A DNA stretch of 64,000 nucleotides from Macrostomum hystrix (GCA_950097015.1 CATNEN010000041.1:2707501-2771500); one strand, 5' to 3'; counted from the stretch's first letter, positions 8,813 through 22,376 are shown. The notes: generated by a model not told the origin, from the sequence alone. Program-made: numbers and translations.

Positions 8813-11571
8813 ATACAATTTATTCTCTAAAATACTGAGTTTTACTGTTTCACCAACATGAATTGTGCTATTCGATCTGATCGTACTATCTGATCAGAGA
8901 CTGGTCTGAGTGTGGAGCCCTCTTAAGCGAGTCAGTTCGTCGCTTTTCTTTGCTGTCCTTCAGTGCGGGGCAGGGGACCACCAATCAGCCGCCTGGCGCA
9001 GCCCTCTGCAGTCCCGGTGCTGGCGCCGCACTCTCAGCTCCTCAGGTGGTTTCGAAGGCAATTCTGCATTCAATAGGCTTGCGAGAGCCTAGTCACAACA
9101 CCCCACCAGTGCTCTCTGATTTTCACTTTAGCTTTTCCCAATAATGCTTTCCACCAAGTCTATTGGTGGCTTTCTGTCGTAGTTTTTCTGTCAAGAAAAA
9201 GTCAGGGCCGAAATGTGACCTTGCTTTATAAAGGCTAAATATAAAGCTATTTGCTCGTAGCATCGGTAGTAAATGTCGAACTGATTATTTCACGGGTCAA
9301 TGTTCTTGTCACCTGGATTAGCACAGACATGAACTCAGCTGGATTCTGTGCAGATGAGACAGACTGCATGCACTGGCTACATGGAATTTCATGACAGCTG
9401 TCTAGCTTCAACACGCCAACACACAGGAGAGTTGTGAGCTCGGCTCAGGCCTGAACAGCTTTGGTTTACCTGGAGTTTGCTTCTGAGACTAGGGAAGACG
9501 CCAGTTTCAGTTAATATCCTCATCCTCAGCACAGCGTGAGACCGTCTTTACCCAGCGCCTAGAAGATAAGAACTCTTTTCCGCGTCCGCGTGTCAATTCC
9601 ATGACAGCTGGGACTGCCAGGACTGCCAGACTGCGAGCAATTGCCAATGAAATGCGGGCGCTGACAGCGGACGGACAGGTCGGCGCCAAATATTTGCCCC
9701 GCAGCCCCCGCATCTGGCAGCAGACTGCGGGAGAAGGAAAATTGAGTATTTTTAGAGTCGGGCGACCTCGAGAACTGGATTAAAAACAAAACTAATTTGA
9801 CTCAGGTGGGGGAGGACGGTCAGGAGCAGAAAGCTCTTGCGATTGCTCCAATGACACGGTCTCAGTTCTTAGGGGAGGCAGGGCCGGGCGGAGCAGGGGA
9901 ATCAGCTCACCGCCTACTCAAGCTCCGCTCCATGTTATTGTATTTGATTCAGGAGCTTTACGGCCCCTGTGACACGGGCTTCGCAGTCCTGCAGTCATTC
10001 GAAAGGCACGTCCATTTCGCCCCTCATTCGCGGATAACTCAAGGCCATGCGCGTTGCTCAGAAAAAAATTAGATTTTTTCACTAACTTCACTGGCAAAAA
10101 CACCTGTATTTGCGTGAAGTCTCTCGGTGTTACAGGTGTCGAATACTGTTGATATGTTGACAGTATTTGACAGTTCAGCTGCTCTCAAGATGCCGCAAAT
10201 AGACAGACAGCTAGCTTGCAGACAGCTGACAGTTGACTTTATACCTGAGTCAAGTAAAGTCAGGCAGTATTAAAGAACCCACCTGCGTGATAATTACGCT
10301 GGCACTTTTCCGGTGCAACAGCAGGCTGACAGCACACAAAATGAAGCTTTACAAGCACGGTAAACTTGTACAGATAAAATATTGAGCAGTACAAACTGCA
10401 CGCGTCCCCTCGTACCGATGCTCCTGTATTCCAGCATGACTGCACTTGTCGGTTCGCAACAGATTTTGTTACTGTGCTGTATCTGGCTGGTCGGCGGCAC
10501 CCACTGCCGATAATCTACGTGAATCTGCACGGACCAGTACTCACAGGGGGACTGATAATCCCCCGTCTTGCTGAGTCTCAAAAACTAGTTTGGCCGAGGA
10601 TCGTCGACATGAAAAATAATGCCAACGGAAATCCTTCCGCGGATTAAAATCCCAGCGCAGATTGGGAGTAGGCTCATGGGCTACGGTGGCTGCTGACAGT
10701 GTCCGCAGTGACAGCTCGGAATCCTTCTTGATTTTTTCAGCGCTGATGAAGCCGTGCATGCGCCCATTCCACTGCATGAATATTGGTCAGATCTTCGGTG
10801 ACGAATTCGGAAAAGTTTCTGAATATCCCTGAGCATCCGCTAGAAGCTCTCCGGCTCAGTTGAAATTTATCATCTGACCACATAGCGAGGCTTAGGCTTC
10901 AGTGTGGTGTTCTTCTGCTCGAACTCATAAAACCGATCAACTCTCCGAGCCACACCTCTCAGTCTTTGTGCTTCTTTCCTCGTCACCGGTAGCCCACAGC
11001 CTGCTGCGGCTCCTGTTTCCAGCCGGTTCTCACAGAGGCGGCCGGTTTGCACCCACCACACCTCATTCGGGAGGAAAGCCGCGGAATGGAATTAGAGTTT
11101 GCAGAGTTATCCCGGCTGTCAGCTCCTCTGTTCCATGCCCTGTCACCCGAGCCGAAGCACGCGGTGCGTGATGGAAGCCGGTTGGCGCCAACTTAGAAAC
11201 CTGCGGGGATTTCATACGGACAGGATTTTCTGCTCATCTTTTAGCCGTCGTTACCGGAGACAAGCCGACGAGCCCAAAGCTCTGCGAGCTCTGCCAGCCC
11301 TCGCGGTCACGCAACGAACTGGGCTCAAGGCCTATCAGCCACTGACTGGGTCGCAGTCACGGAGCGAATGGAATGAATGCTCCACTCCACAAAGAGAGAA
11401 TCACCGCCCGAGGCTACGGGCAGGCAGGGAGTGGAGGAGAGATAGAGGGAGAGGTGGTAGGAAAGACGTCAAGAAGTGTGACAGCGAAGCGGCTCTGAGG
11501 CTTAGAGTGGCGAATTCTACGGACCACTTCGCCTGCCTGCTATCAAAGGCCCTCGCTTGAGAAATACATCG
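8813..11571. other. intergenic and 5' flank of the intronless GPCR
   Basis: I find no gene, RNA gene or transposon here. A small hairpin-capable sequence AATACTGT ... ACAGTATT sits at 10142-10167 with a 10-base loop. The last 200 bases before the next gene include a purine-rich stretch of GGAGGAGAGATAGAGGGAGA type near 11430. I see no convincing TATA box or initiator. Confidence 0.45.
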
Positions 11572-12762
11572 ATGGAAGTTGCCATGGAGACCCTTGGCAA
11601 CTTTAGCCTGCTCAACAGCCAGCGACTGTGGGACTTCATAGAAAGGGCCACTGCTCACGAGGTGGCCAGGAGCCACATCGCATTGTTGTGCCTCTACAGC
11701 CTCATCGGCCTCGTTTCTATCTTGGGAAATGGCCTGCTGCTCTTTGCTATCCTGCGCACCCGCCGAGTTTCGGAGAAGTACTTCCTTCTCAACCTAGTGC
11801 TTACCGACCTGCTCATCACGGTCATCTGCATTCCTGGCACCTGCCAGAAGTTCTTTTCCAACTTGTGGCTCCTTGGTGACTTGCTCTGTCGGCTGGTGAA
11901 TGCCGCGATGGTCTCCACCGCGGCGGCCGCGATCTTCAACCACACGGCCATGATTCTGGAGCGCTCGCTCGGCGTCAACGCAAGTCGCATTGCGACCAAC
12001 AGCCGAGATACGCGCGCCACCTCCTTGAAGATGATCTGCGCCGTGTGGGTGCTGGCGATAGCCTACGGCTCGCCCGTAGCTGTGCTAACTAGCGTCTCAG
12101 ACGTGAGCTCCCTTCTGCGCCTGGCCAGCTTGAACGTGAGCAACTTGCCCCCAGTGTGCATCAATAGCATCAGCAGCCCGATAGCCAGCGTTTTCTACGA
12201 TGCTGTGGGCATGCTGCTGCTATACATTGTGCCCCTGTGTGTCATCATAGCGGCCTACGTTCGCATTGTACGCACCGTGCGCGAGGTCAACTCACAGTTG
12301 GTGAAGTTCAACAACAGCGTGACCAATCGCAGCAAGAAGATTGTCCGTCTGGCCGTCACCATGGCAGTGATGTTTGCCGTCTCCTGGCTACCTTTGCACA
12401 TCAGCATGCAGGTGAAGAACCTCGACATCCTAAGAAGCAGCGTCTCCGGCCGTACCGTTCTGCTGTACAGCGCGGACAGTAAGTTCTCTGTTCTGCAGGA
12501 CGTGTTCAACTGCCTGGGCCTGTCGAACTGCGCAGCCAACCCGGTCTATCTGTTCCTCTCCTGCCCGAACTTTCGCAAGACTCTTGTCCGAGCTTGCCGC
12601 GGGGGCGGCGGCAGTGGAGCTGCCAGCGGAGTCGTCGGAGCCGGGAGCGCCTCCATCAGGGGCGGCAGGCCGTCGCTCAACCGCTGCAGCTCCGCTCAGT
12701 GCGGCAGTGGTCGCAGGGCCTGCGGCGAAGCCACCATCACCTGCTGCGAGAGTCAGCTTTGA
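11572..12762 (+). CDS. class A (rhodopsin-type) GPCR, peptide-receptor-like, intronless
   Basis: This is a single open frame of 396 codons. The second Met (11584) sits in a stronger context (GCCATGG) and may be the real start, giving 392 residues. N-glycosylation sites are N10 (NFS) and, in extracellular loop 2, N188 (NVS). TM1 has N53 (LGNG) and TM2 D79 (LVLTD). W99 marks loop 1, and C106 lies exactly 25 residues before R131 of ERS (DRY position), with C196 its likely disulfide partner. W159 marks TM4 and P221 TM5. TM6 has SWLP (271-274) for CWxP. TM7 has NPVYL (323-327), with Tyr one place earlier than in NPxxY. Helix 8 is NFRKTL. The tail (343-396) is rich in Gly, Ser and Ala and ends in TCCESQL, with Cys that could be palmitoylated. 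The layout fits galanin/allatostatin-like or related peptide receptors, but I cannot assign a ligand. It shows no close relationship to the other receptor in the window. Confidence 0.9.
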   Translation: MEVAMETLGNFSLLNSQRLWDFIERATAHEVARSHIALLCLYSLIGLVSILGNGLLLFAILRTRRVSEKYFLLNLVLTDLLITVICIPGTCQKFFSNLWLLGDLLCRLVNAAMVSTAAAAIFNHTAMILERSLGVNASRIATNSRDTRATSLKMICAVWVLAIAYGSPVAVLTSVSDVSSLLRLASLNVSNLPPVCINSISSPIASVFYDAVGMLLLYIVPLCVIIAAYVRIVRTVREVNSQLVKFNNSVTNRSKKIVRLAVTMAVMFAVSWLPLHISMQVKNLDILRSSVSGRTVLLYSADSKFSVLQDVFNCLGLSNCAANPVYLFLSCPNFRKTLVRACRGGGGSGAASGVVGAGSASIRGGRPSLNRCSSAQCGSGRRACGEATITCCESQL

Positions 12763-13799
12763 GATACTGCACAGCCTACTGATTGATGAGTAGCACGCTA
12801 GAAGCGCTAAAGACGGAACAAAATTTTGCTAAGGCTAAGAATTGTTGTGAAGGTTTCAACATACTATAATTATGGAATCTAACGTCAGAGATTTCGTATT
12901 CGCTGCGGTACAAAATGTACTCATATTGGAGCAGCAGAACGCTTTGAGTATTGTAATACTGCACCTTGCGCACTGCATCCGGGGACTGTTGCTGTAAGGA
13001 GCCAGTAGTCCTGCAAGTAAAAATACCAAAGTATACTCGAAATCTTATTGTACTTGCAGCTGCCACAGATTTCAGATTTTATTTATTTTTACGGTGACAA
13101 GTCAGAATGTCAAGCAAGCCGAATCAAATGATTTTTCGCGAACTGGATGTTAGACACGAACGAATCTGAGATTGAAAGACAAGACCTGGATAGTTTCAGG
13201 GCAAGTCGAGACAATTTTAACAGTGAATTCCCAGCGCTTTTACCTGGTAAGGCAGTTTCGCCATCGGGCGCTGAACTCATCATCGATGCATCGACTCAGA
13301 CAGGTTTTGGTCAGGCAGGAAATTGAGATGTTGCTTCACTTTTTTATTCGATGACATTCACCAGCTGTACGTCGGTTGTCAGATAAAAAAAATATTTTCA
13401 ATCTGAAATAGTTTCTCACATCTTCCATAGTTGAGCAACACCAACTAATCTGATTCTCCTCTGGCCTTTCGGTGTGATTGAATTTGGCCCAGAGGCCTGT
13501 GGGAACTCTTTGCTCTGAACCAAGCTAAGAAATTTGAAGAAAACCACAGGCTGTTATCGCAGCAATGTCTGCAAATAGGATTGTGATGGCGGAATTGCGT
13601 TGGACTATTGAATAGTGAGTGACTATCGACTTTATTTATCTCTAAACTGGCCAATGTGCAATGTGCAAGGTTTCAATGTGCAGCGTGCAGATATTCCAAA
13701 ACAAAATGCAATCCGCTGAGCGTGTTCGCTTTTGACAGTTTGTTTCAATCAACAGAATTTACTCTTGGGTCCTCATGGGTCCAGCATTCTGCATCCATC
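12763..13799. other. 3' flank of the intronless GPCR up to the satellite
   Basis: This AT-richer DNA has no supportable gene and no clear AATAAA before the satellite. The join to the satellite is abrupt: partial matches (GCATTCTGCATCCATCAT) at about 13780-13799 run straight into full-quality units. Confidence 0.5.
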
Positions 13800-16207
13800 A
13801 TGCATTCAGCCAGCTGTTATACTCAGAATGCATTCAGCCAGCTGTTATACTCAGAATAAATTCAGCCAGCTGTTATACTCAGAATGCATTCAGCCAGCTG
13901 TTATACTCAGAATGCATTCAGCCAGCTGTTATCCTCAGAATACATTCAGCCAGCTGTTATACTCAGAATGCATTCAGCCAGCTGTTATACTCAGAATGCA
14001 TTCAGGCAGCTGTTATCATCAGAATACATTCAGCCAGCTGTTATACTCAGAATGCATTCAGCCAGCTGTTATCCTCAGAATACATTCAGCCAGCTGTTAT
14101 ACTCAGAATGCATTCAGCCAGCTGTTATACTCAGAATGCATTCAGGCAGCTGTTATCATCAGAATACATTCAGCCAGCTGTTATACTCAGAATGCATTCA
14201 GCCAGCTGTTATCCTCAGAATGCATTCAGCCAGCTGTTATCATCAGAATGCATTCAGCCAGCTGTTATACTCAGAATGCATTCAGCCAGCTGTTATCATC
14301 AGAATACATTCAGCCAGCTGTTATACTCAGAATGCATTCAGCCAGCTGTTATACTCAGAATACATTCAGCCAGCTGTTATCCTCAGAATGCATTCAGGCA
14401 GCTGTTATCATCAGAATACATTCAGCCAGCTGTTATACTCAGAATGCATTCAGCCAGCTGTTATCCTCAGAATACATTCAGCCAGCTGTTATACTCAGAA
14501 TGCATTCAGCCAGCTGTTATACTCAGAATGCATTCAGGCAGCTGTTATCATCAGAATACATTCAGCCAGCTGTTATACTCAGAATGCATTCAGCCAGCTG
14601 TTATCCTCAGAATACATTCAGCCAGCTGTTATACTCAGAATGCATTCAGCCAGCTGTTATACTCAGAATGCATTCAGGCAGCTGTTATCATCAGAATACA
14701 TTCAGCCAGCTGTTATACTCAGAATGCATTCAGCCAGCTGTTATCCTCAGAATGCATTCAGCCAGCTGTTATCATCAGAATACATTCAGCCAGCTGTTAT
14801 CATCAGAATGCATTCAGCTAGCTGTTATACTCAGAATGCATTCAGCCAGCTGTTATCATCAGAATACATTCAGCCAGCTGTTATACTCAGAATGCATTCA
14901 GGCAGCTGTTTTCCTCAGAATGCATTCAGCCAGCTGTTATACTCAGAATGCATTCAGCCAGCTGTTATACTCAGAATGCATTCAGCCAGCTGTTATTCTC
15001 AGAATGCATTCAGCCAGCTGTTATACTCAGAATGCATTCAGCCAGCTGTTATCACCAGAATGCATTCAGCCAGCTGTTATCACCAGAATACATTCAGCCA
15101 GCTGTTATCACCAGAATGCATTCAGCCAGCTGTTATTCTCAGAATGCATTCAGCCAGCTGTTATACTCAGAATGCATTCAGCCAGCTGTTATCATCAGAA
15201 TACATTCAGCCAGCTGTTATCCTCAGAATACATTCAGCCAGCTGTTATCCTCAGAATACATTCAGCCAGCTGTTATACTCAGAATGCATTCAGCCAGCTG
15301 TTATCCTCAGAATGCATTCAGCCAGCTGTTATCCTCAGAATGCATTCAGCCAGCTGTTATACTCAGAATGCATTCAGCCAGCTGTTATACTCAGAATGCA
15401 TTCAGCCAGCTGTTATACTCAGAATGCATTCAGCCAGCTGTTATCACCAGAATGCATTCAGCCAGCTGTTATCACCAGAATACATTCAGCCAGCTGTTAT
15501 CACCAGAATGCATTCAGCCAGCTGTTATCACCAGAATGCATTCAGCCAGCTGTTATACTCAGAATGCATTCAGCCAGCTGTTATCATCAGAATACATTCA
15601 GCCAGCTGTTATCCTCAGAATACATTCAGCCAGCTGTTATCCTCAGAATACATTCAGCCAGCTGTTATCATCAGAATACATTCAGCCAGCTGTTATCATC
15701 AGAATGCATTCAGCCAGCTGTTATCCTCAGAATACATTCAGCCAGCTGTTATCCTCAGAATACATTCAGCCAGCTGTTATTCTCAGAATGCATTCAGCCA
15801 GCTGTTATACTCAGAATGCATTCAGGCAGCTGTTATCACCAGAATGCATTCAGCCAGCTGTTATCACCAGAATGCATTCAGCCAGCTGTTATTCTCAGAA
15901 TACATTCAGCCAGCTGTTATTCTCAGAATACATTCAGCCAGCTGTTATTCTCAGAATACATTCAGCCAGCTGTTATTCTCAGAATACATTCAGCCAGCTG
16001 TTATTCTCAGAATGCATTCAGCCAGCTGTTATACTCAGAATGCATTCAGCTAGCTGTTATCCTCAGAATGCATTCAGCCAGCTGTTATCATCAGAATACA
16101 TTCAGCCAGCTGTTATACTCAGAATGCATTCAGCCAGCTGTTATCCTCAGAATGCATTCAGCTAGCTGTTATACTCAGAATACATTCAGCCAGCTGTTAT
16201 ACTCAGA

Positions 16208-19200
16208 ATGCATTCAGCCAGCTGTTATCCTCAGAATGCATTCAGCCAGCTGTTATACTCAGAATGCATTCAGCCAGCTGTTATCACCAGAATGCATTCA
16301 GCCAGCTGTTATCACCAGAATGCATTCAGCCAGCTGTTATTCTCAGAATGCATTCAGCCAGCTGTTATTCTCAGAATACATTCAGCCAGCTGTTATACTC
16401 AGAATGCATTCAGGCAGCTGTTATCACCAGAATGCATTCAGCCAGCTGTTATTCTTAGAATACATTCAGCCAGCTGTTATTCTCAGAATGCATTCAGCCA
16501 GCTGATTATCATCAGAATACATTCAGCCAGCTGTTATACTCAGAATACATTCAGCCAGCTGTTATACTCAGAATGCATTCAGCCAGCTGTTATACTCAGA
16601 ATGCATTCAGCCAGCTGTTATCCTCAGAATACATTCAGCCAGCTGTTATTCTCAGAATGCATTCAGCCAGCTGATTATCATCAGAATACATTCAGCCAGC
16701 TGTTATCCTCAGAATACATTCAGCCAGCTGTTATACTCAGAATGCATTCAGCCAGCTGTTATACTCAGAATGCATTCAGCCAGCTGTTATCCTCAGAATA
16801 CATTCAGCCAGCTGTTATACTCAGAATGCATTCAGCCAGCTGTTTTCCTCAGAATACATTCAGCCAGCTGTTATTCTCAGAATACATTCAGCCAGCTGTT
16901 ATACTCAGAATGCATTCAGCCAGCTGTTATACTCAGAATGCATTCAGCCAGCTGTTATACTCAGAATGCATTCAGGCAGCTGTTTTCCTCAGAATGCATT
17001 CAGCCAGCTGTTATCCTCAGAATACTTTCAGCCAGCTGTTATCATCAGAATACATTCAGCCAGCTGTTATTCTCAGAATGCATTCAGCCAGCTGTTATAC
17101 TCAGAATGCATTCAGGCAGCTGTTATCACCAGAATGCATTCAGCCAGCTGTTATCACCAGAATGCATTCAGCCAGCTGTTATTCTCAGAATACATTCAGC
17201 CAGCTGTTATTCTCAGAATACATTCAGCCAGCTGTTATTCTCAGAATACATTCAGCCAGCTGTTATTCTCAGAATACATTCAGCCAGCTGTTATTCTCAG
17301 AATGCATTCAGCCAGCTGTTATACTCAGAATGCATTCAGCTAGCTGTTATCCTCAGAATGCATTCAGCCAGCTGTTATCATCAGAATACATTCAGCCAGC
17401 TGTTATACTCAGAATGCATTCAGCCAGCTGTTATCCTCAGAATGCATTCAGCTAGCTGTTATACTCAGAATACATTCAGCCAGCTGTTATACTCAGAATG
17501 CATTCAGCCAGCTGTTATCCTCAGAATGCATTCAGCCAGCTGTTATCACCAGAATGCATTCAGCCAGCTGTTATTCTTAGAATACATTCAGCCAGCTGTT
17601 ATTCTCAGAATACATTCAGCCAGCTGTTATTCTCAGAATACATTCAGCCAGCTGTTATTCTCAGAATACATTCAGCCAGCTGTTATTCTCAGAATGCATT
17701 CAGCCAGCTGTTATACTCAGAATGCATTCAGCTAGCTGTTATCCTCAGAATGCATTCAGGCAGCTGTTATCACCAGAATGCATTCAGCCAGCTGTTATCA
17801 CCAGAATGCATTCAGCCAGCTGTTATTCTCAGAATACATTCAGCCAGCTGTTATTCTCAGAATACATTCAGCCAGCTGTTATTCTCAGAATACATTCAGC
17901 CAGCTGTTATTCTCAGAATACATTCAGCCAGCTGTTATTCTCAGAATGCATTCAGCCAGCTGTTATACTCAGAATGCATTCAGCTAGCTGTTATCCTCAG
18001 AATGCATTCAGCCAGCTGTTATCATCAGAATACATTCAGCCAGCTGTTATACTCAGAATGCATTCAGCCAGCTGTTATCCTCAGAATGCATTCAGCTAGC
18101 TGTTATACTCAGAATACATTCAGCCAGCTGTTATACTCAGAATGCATTCAGCCAGCTGTTATCCTCAGAATGCATTCAGCCAGCTGTTATACTCAGAATA
18201 CATTCAGCCAGCTGTTATCACCAGAATGCATTCAGCCAGCTGTTATCACCAGAATGCATTCAGCCAGCTGTTATTCTCAGAATGCATTCAGCCAGCTGTT
18301 ATTCTCAGAATACATTCAGCCAGCTGTTATACTCAGAATGCATTCAGGCAGCTGTTATCACCAGAATGCATTCAGCCAGCTGTTATTCTTAGAATACATT
18401 CAGCCAGCTGTTATTCTCAGAATGCATTCAGCCAGCTGATTATCATCAGAATACATTCAGCCAGCTGTTATACTCAGAATACATTCAGCCAGCTGTTATA
18501 CTCAGAATGCATTCAGCCAGCTGTTATACTCAGAATGCATTCAGCCAGCTGTTATCCTCAGAATACATTCAGCCAGCTGTTATTCTCAGAATGCATTCAG
18601 CCAGCTGATTATCATCAGAATACATTCAGCCAGCTGTTATCCTCAGAATACATTCAGCCAGCTGTTATACTCAGAATGCATTCAGCCAGCTGTTATACTC
18701 AGAATGCATTCAGCCAGCTGTTATCCTCAGAATACATTCAGCCAGCTGTTATACTCAGAATGCATTCAGCCAGCTGTTTTCCTCAGAATACATTCAGCCA
18801 GCTGTTATTCTCAGAATACATTCAGCCAGCTGTTATACTCAGAATGCATTCAGCCAGCTGTTATACTCAGAATGCATTCAGCCAGCTGTTATACTCAGAA
18901 TGCATTCAGGCAGCTGTTTTCCTCAGAATGCATTCAGCCAGCTGTTATCCTCAGAATACTTTCAGCCAGCTGTTATCATCAGAATACATTCAGCCAGCTG
19001 TTATTCTCAGAATGCATTCAGCCAGCTGTTATACTCAGAATGCATTCAGGCAGCTGTTATCACCAGAATGCATTCAGCCAGCTGTTATCACCAGAATGCA
19101 TTCAGCCAGCTGTTATTCTCAGAATACATTCAGCCAGCTGTTATTCTCAGAATACATTCAGCCAGCTGTTATTCTCAGAATACATTCAGCCAGCTGTTAT

Positions 19201-20075
19201 TCTCAGAATACATTCAGCCAGCTGTTATTCTCAGAATGCATTCAGCCAGCTGTTATACTCAGAATGCATTCAGCTAGCTGTTATCCTCAGAATGCATTCA
19301 GCCAGCTGTTATCATCAGAATACATTCAGCCAGCTGTTATACTCAGAATGCATTCAGCCAGCTGTTATCCTCAGAATGCATTCAGCTAGCTGTTATACTC
19401 AGAATACATTCAGCCAGCTGTTATACTCAGAATGCATTCAGCCAGCTGTTATCCTCAGAATGCATTCAGCCAGCTGTTATACTCAGAATGCATTCAGCCA
19501 GCTGTTATCACCAGAATGCATTCAGCCAGCTGTTATCACCAGAATGCATTCAGCCAGCTGTTATTCTCAGAATGCATTCAGCCAGCTGTTATTCTCAGAA
19601 TACATTCAGCCAGCTGTTATACTCAGAATGCATTCAGGCAGCTGTTATCACCAGAATGCATTCAGCCAGCTGTTATTCTCAGAATACATTCAGCCAGCTG
19701 TTATTCTCAGAATGCATTCAGCCAGCTGATTATCATCAGAATACATTCAGCCAGCTGTTATACTCAGAATACATTCAGCCAGCTGTTATACTCAGAATGC
19801 ATTCAGCCAGCTGTTATACTCAGAATGCATTCAGCCAGCTGTTATCCTCAGAATACATTCAGCCAGCTGTTATTCTCAGAATGCATTCAGCCAGCTGATT
19901 ATCATCAGAATACATTCAGCCAGCTGTTATCCTCAGAATACATTCAGCCAGCTGTTATACTCAGAATGCATTCAGCCAGCTGTTATACTCAGAATGCATT
20001 CAGCCAGCTGTTATCCTCAGAATACATTCAGCCAGCTGTTATACTCAGAATGCATTCAGCCAGCTGTTTTCCTCA
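16208..20075. repeat. tandem higher-order repeat of 1,934 bp (two copies)
   Basis: The pattern of unit variants from 16208 repeats from 18142 with almost no change. 1,934 bp equals 67 units of 28 bp plus two 29-bp units. Smaller internal repeats of 644 bp (23 units) and 1,290 bp are visible within it, so the higher-order unit itself arose by nested duplication. Confidence 0.85.
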
Positions 20076-22376
20076 GAATACATTCAGCCAGCTGTTATTC
20101 TCAGAATACATTCAGCCAGCTGTTATACTCAGAATGCATTCAGCCAGCTGTTATACTCAGAATGCATTCAGCCAGCTGTTATACTCAGAATGCATTCAGG
20201 CAGCTGTTATACTCAGAATGCATTCAGCCAGCTGTTATACTCAGAATGCATTCAGGCAGCTGTTATCATCAGAATACATTCAGCCAGCTGTTATACTCAG
20301 AATGCATTCAGCCAGCTGTTATCCTCAGAATACATTCAGCCAGCTGTTATACTCAGAATGCATTCAGCCAGCTGTTATACTCAGAATGCATTCAGGCAGC
20401 TGTTATCATCAGAATACATTCAGCCAGCTGTTATCCTCAGAATGCATTCAGCCAGCTGTTATCCTCAGAATGCATTCAGCCAGCTGTTATCATCAGAATG
20501 CATTCAGCCAGCTGTTATACTCAGAATGCATTCAGCCAGCTGTTATCATCAGAATACATTCAGCCAGCTGTTATACTCAGAATGCATTCAGCCAGCTGTT
20601 ATACTCAGAATACATTCAGCCAGCTGTTATCCTCAGAATGCATTCAGGCAGCTGTTATCATCAGAATACATTCAGCCAGCTGTTATCCTCAGAATGCATT
20701 CAGCCAGCTGTTATACTCAGAATGCATTCAGCCAGCTGTTATCACCAGAATGCATTCAGCCAGCTGTTATCACCAGAATGCATTCAGCCAGCTGTTATTC
20801 TCAGAATGCATTCAGCCAGCTGTTATTCTCAGAATACATTCAGCCAGCTGTTATACTCAGAATGCATTCAGGCAGCTGTTATCACCAGAATGCATTCAGC
20901 CAGCTGTTATTCTCAGAATACATTCAGCCAGCTGTTATTCTCAGAATGCATTCAGCCAGCTGATTATCATCAGAATACATTCAGCCAGCTGTTATACTCA
21001 GAATACATTCAGCCAGCTGTTATACTCAGAATGCATTCAGCCAGCTGTTATACTCAGAATGCATTCAGCCAGCTGTTATCCTCAGAATACATTCAGCCAG
21101 CTGTTATTCTCAGAATGCATTCAGCCAGCTGATTATCATCAGAATACATTCAGCCAGCTGTTATCCTCAGAATACATTCAGCCAGCTGTTATACTCAGAA
21201 TGCATTCAGCCAGCTGTTATACTCAGAATGCATTCAGCCAGCTGTTATCCTCAGAATACATTCAGCCAGCTGTTATACTCAGAATGCATTCAGCCAGCTG
21301 TTTTCCTCAGAATACATTCAGCCAGCTGTTATTCTCAGAATACATTCAGCCAGCTGTTATACTCAGAATGCATTCAGCCAGCTGTTATACTCAGAATGCA
21401 TTCAGCCAGCTGTTATACTCAGAATGCATTCAGGCAGCTGTTATACTCAGAATGCATTCAGCCAGCTGTTATCCTCAGAATACTTTCAGCCAGCTGTTAT
21501 CATCAGAATACATTCAGCCAGCTGTTATTCTCAGAATACATTCAGCCAGCTGTTATACTCAGAATGCATTCAGCCAGCTGTTTTCCTCAGAATACATTCA
21601 GCCAGCTGTTATTCTCAGAATACATTCAGCCAGCTGTTATCCTCAGAATACATTCAGCCAGCTGTTATACTCAGAATGCATTCAGCCAGCTGTTATCCTC
21701 AGAATGCATTCAGCCAGCTGTTATACTCAGAATGCATTCAGCCAGCTGTTATCACCAGAATGCATTCAGCCAGCTGTTATTCTCAGAATGCATTCAGCCA
21801 GCTGTTATTCTCAGAATACATTCAGCCAGCTGTTATACTCAGAATGCATTCAGGCAGCTGTTATCACCAGAATGCATTCAGCCAGCTGTTATTCTCAGAA
21901 TACATTCAGCCAGCTGTTATTCTCAGAATGCATTCAGCCAGCTGATTATCATCAGAATACATTCAGCCAGCTGTTATACTCAGAATACATTCAGCCAGCT
22001 GTTATACTCAGAATGCATTCAGCCAGCTGTTATACTCAGAATGCATTCAGCCAGCTGTTATCCTCAGAATACATTCAGCCAGCTGTTATTCTCAGAATGC
22101 ATTCAGCCAGCTGATTATCATCAGAATACATTCAGCCAGCTGTTATCCTCAGAATACATTCAGCCAGCTGTTATACTCAGAATGCATTCAGCCAGCTGTT
22201 ATACTCAGAATGCATTCAGCCAGCTGTTTTCCTCAGAATACATTCAGCCAGCTGTTATACTCAGAATGCATTCAGCCAGCTGTTTTCCTCAGAATACATT
22301 CAGCCAGCTGTTATTCTCAGAATACATTCAGCCAGCTGTTATACTCAGAATGCATTCAGCCAGCTGTTTTCCTCAG
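18296..22376. repeat. 4.1-kb block duplicated 40,520 bp away (left copy)
   Basis: Unit variants here match 58816-62896 in order at a constant offset of 40,520 bp. The few differences I saw include 18390 T versus C, 18492 G versus A at 59012, a CTCAG/CACAG change near 61096, and CAGCTG/CAGCTA near 62269. The match ends sharply on both sides. Confidence 0.85.

Noticed and set aside
9601-9783. 60-codon frame starting with ATG
   Set aside because: It is short, without recognisable motif, and overlapped by open frames on the other strand.
10142-10167. Hairpin AATACTGT / ACAGTATT with a 10-base loop
   Set aside because: The 8-bp stem is short and AT-rich, expected by chance in a region this size; there is no gene or terminator context.
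11099-11560. 153-codon forward frame just upstream of the intronless GPCR
   Set aside because: The composition is low-complexity Arg/Ser, no domain is visible, and it ends beside the receptor start in another frame. It is most likely 5' flank or UTR.
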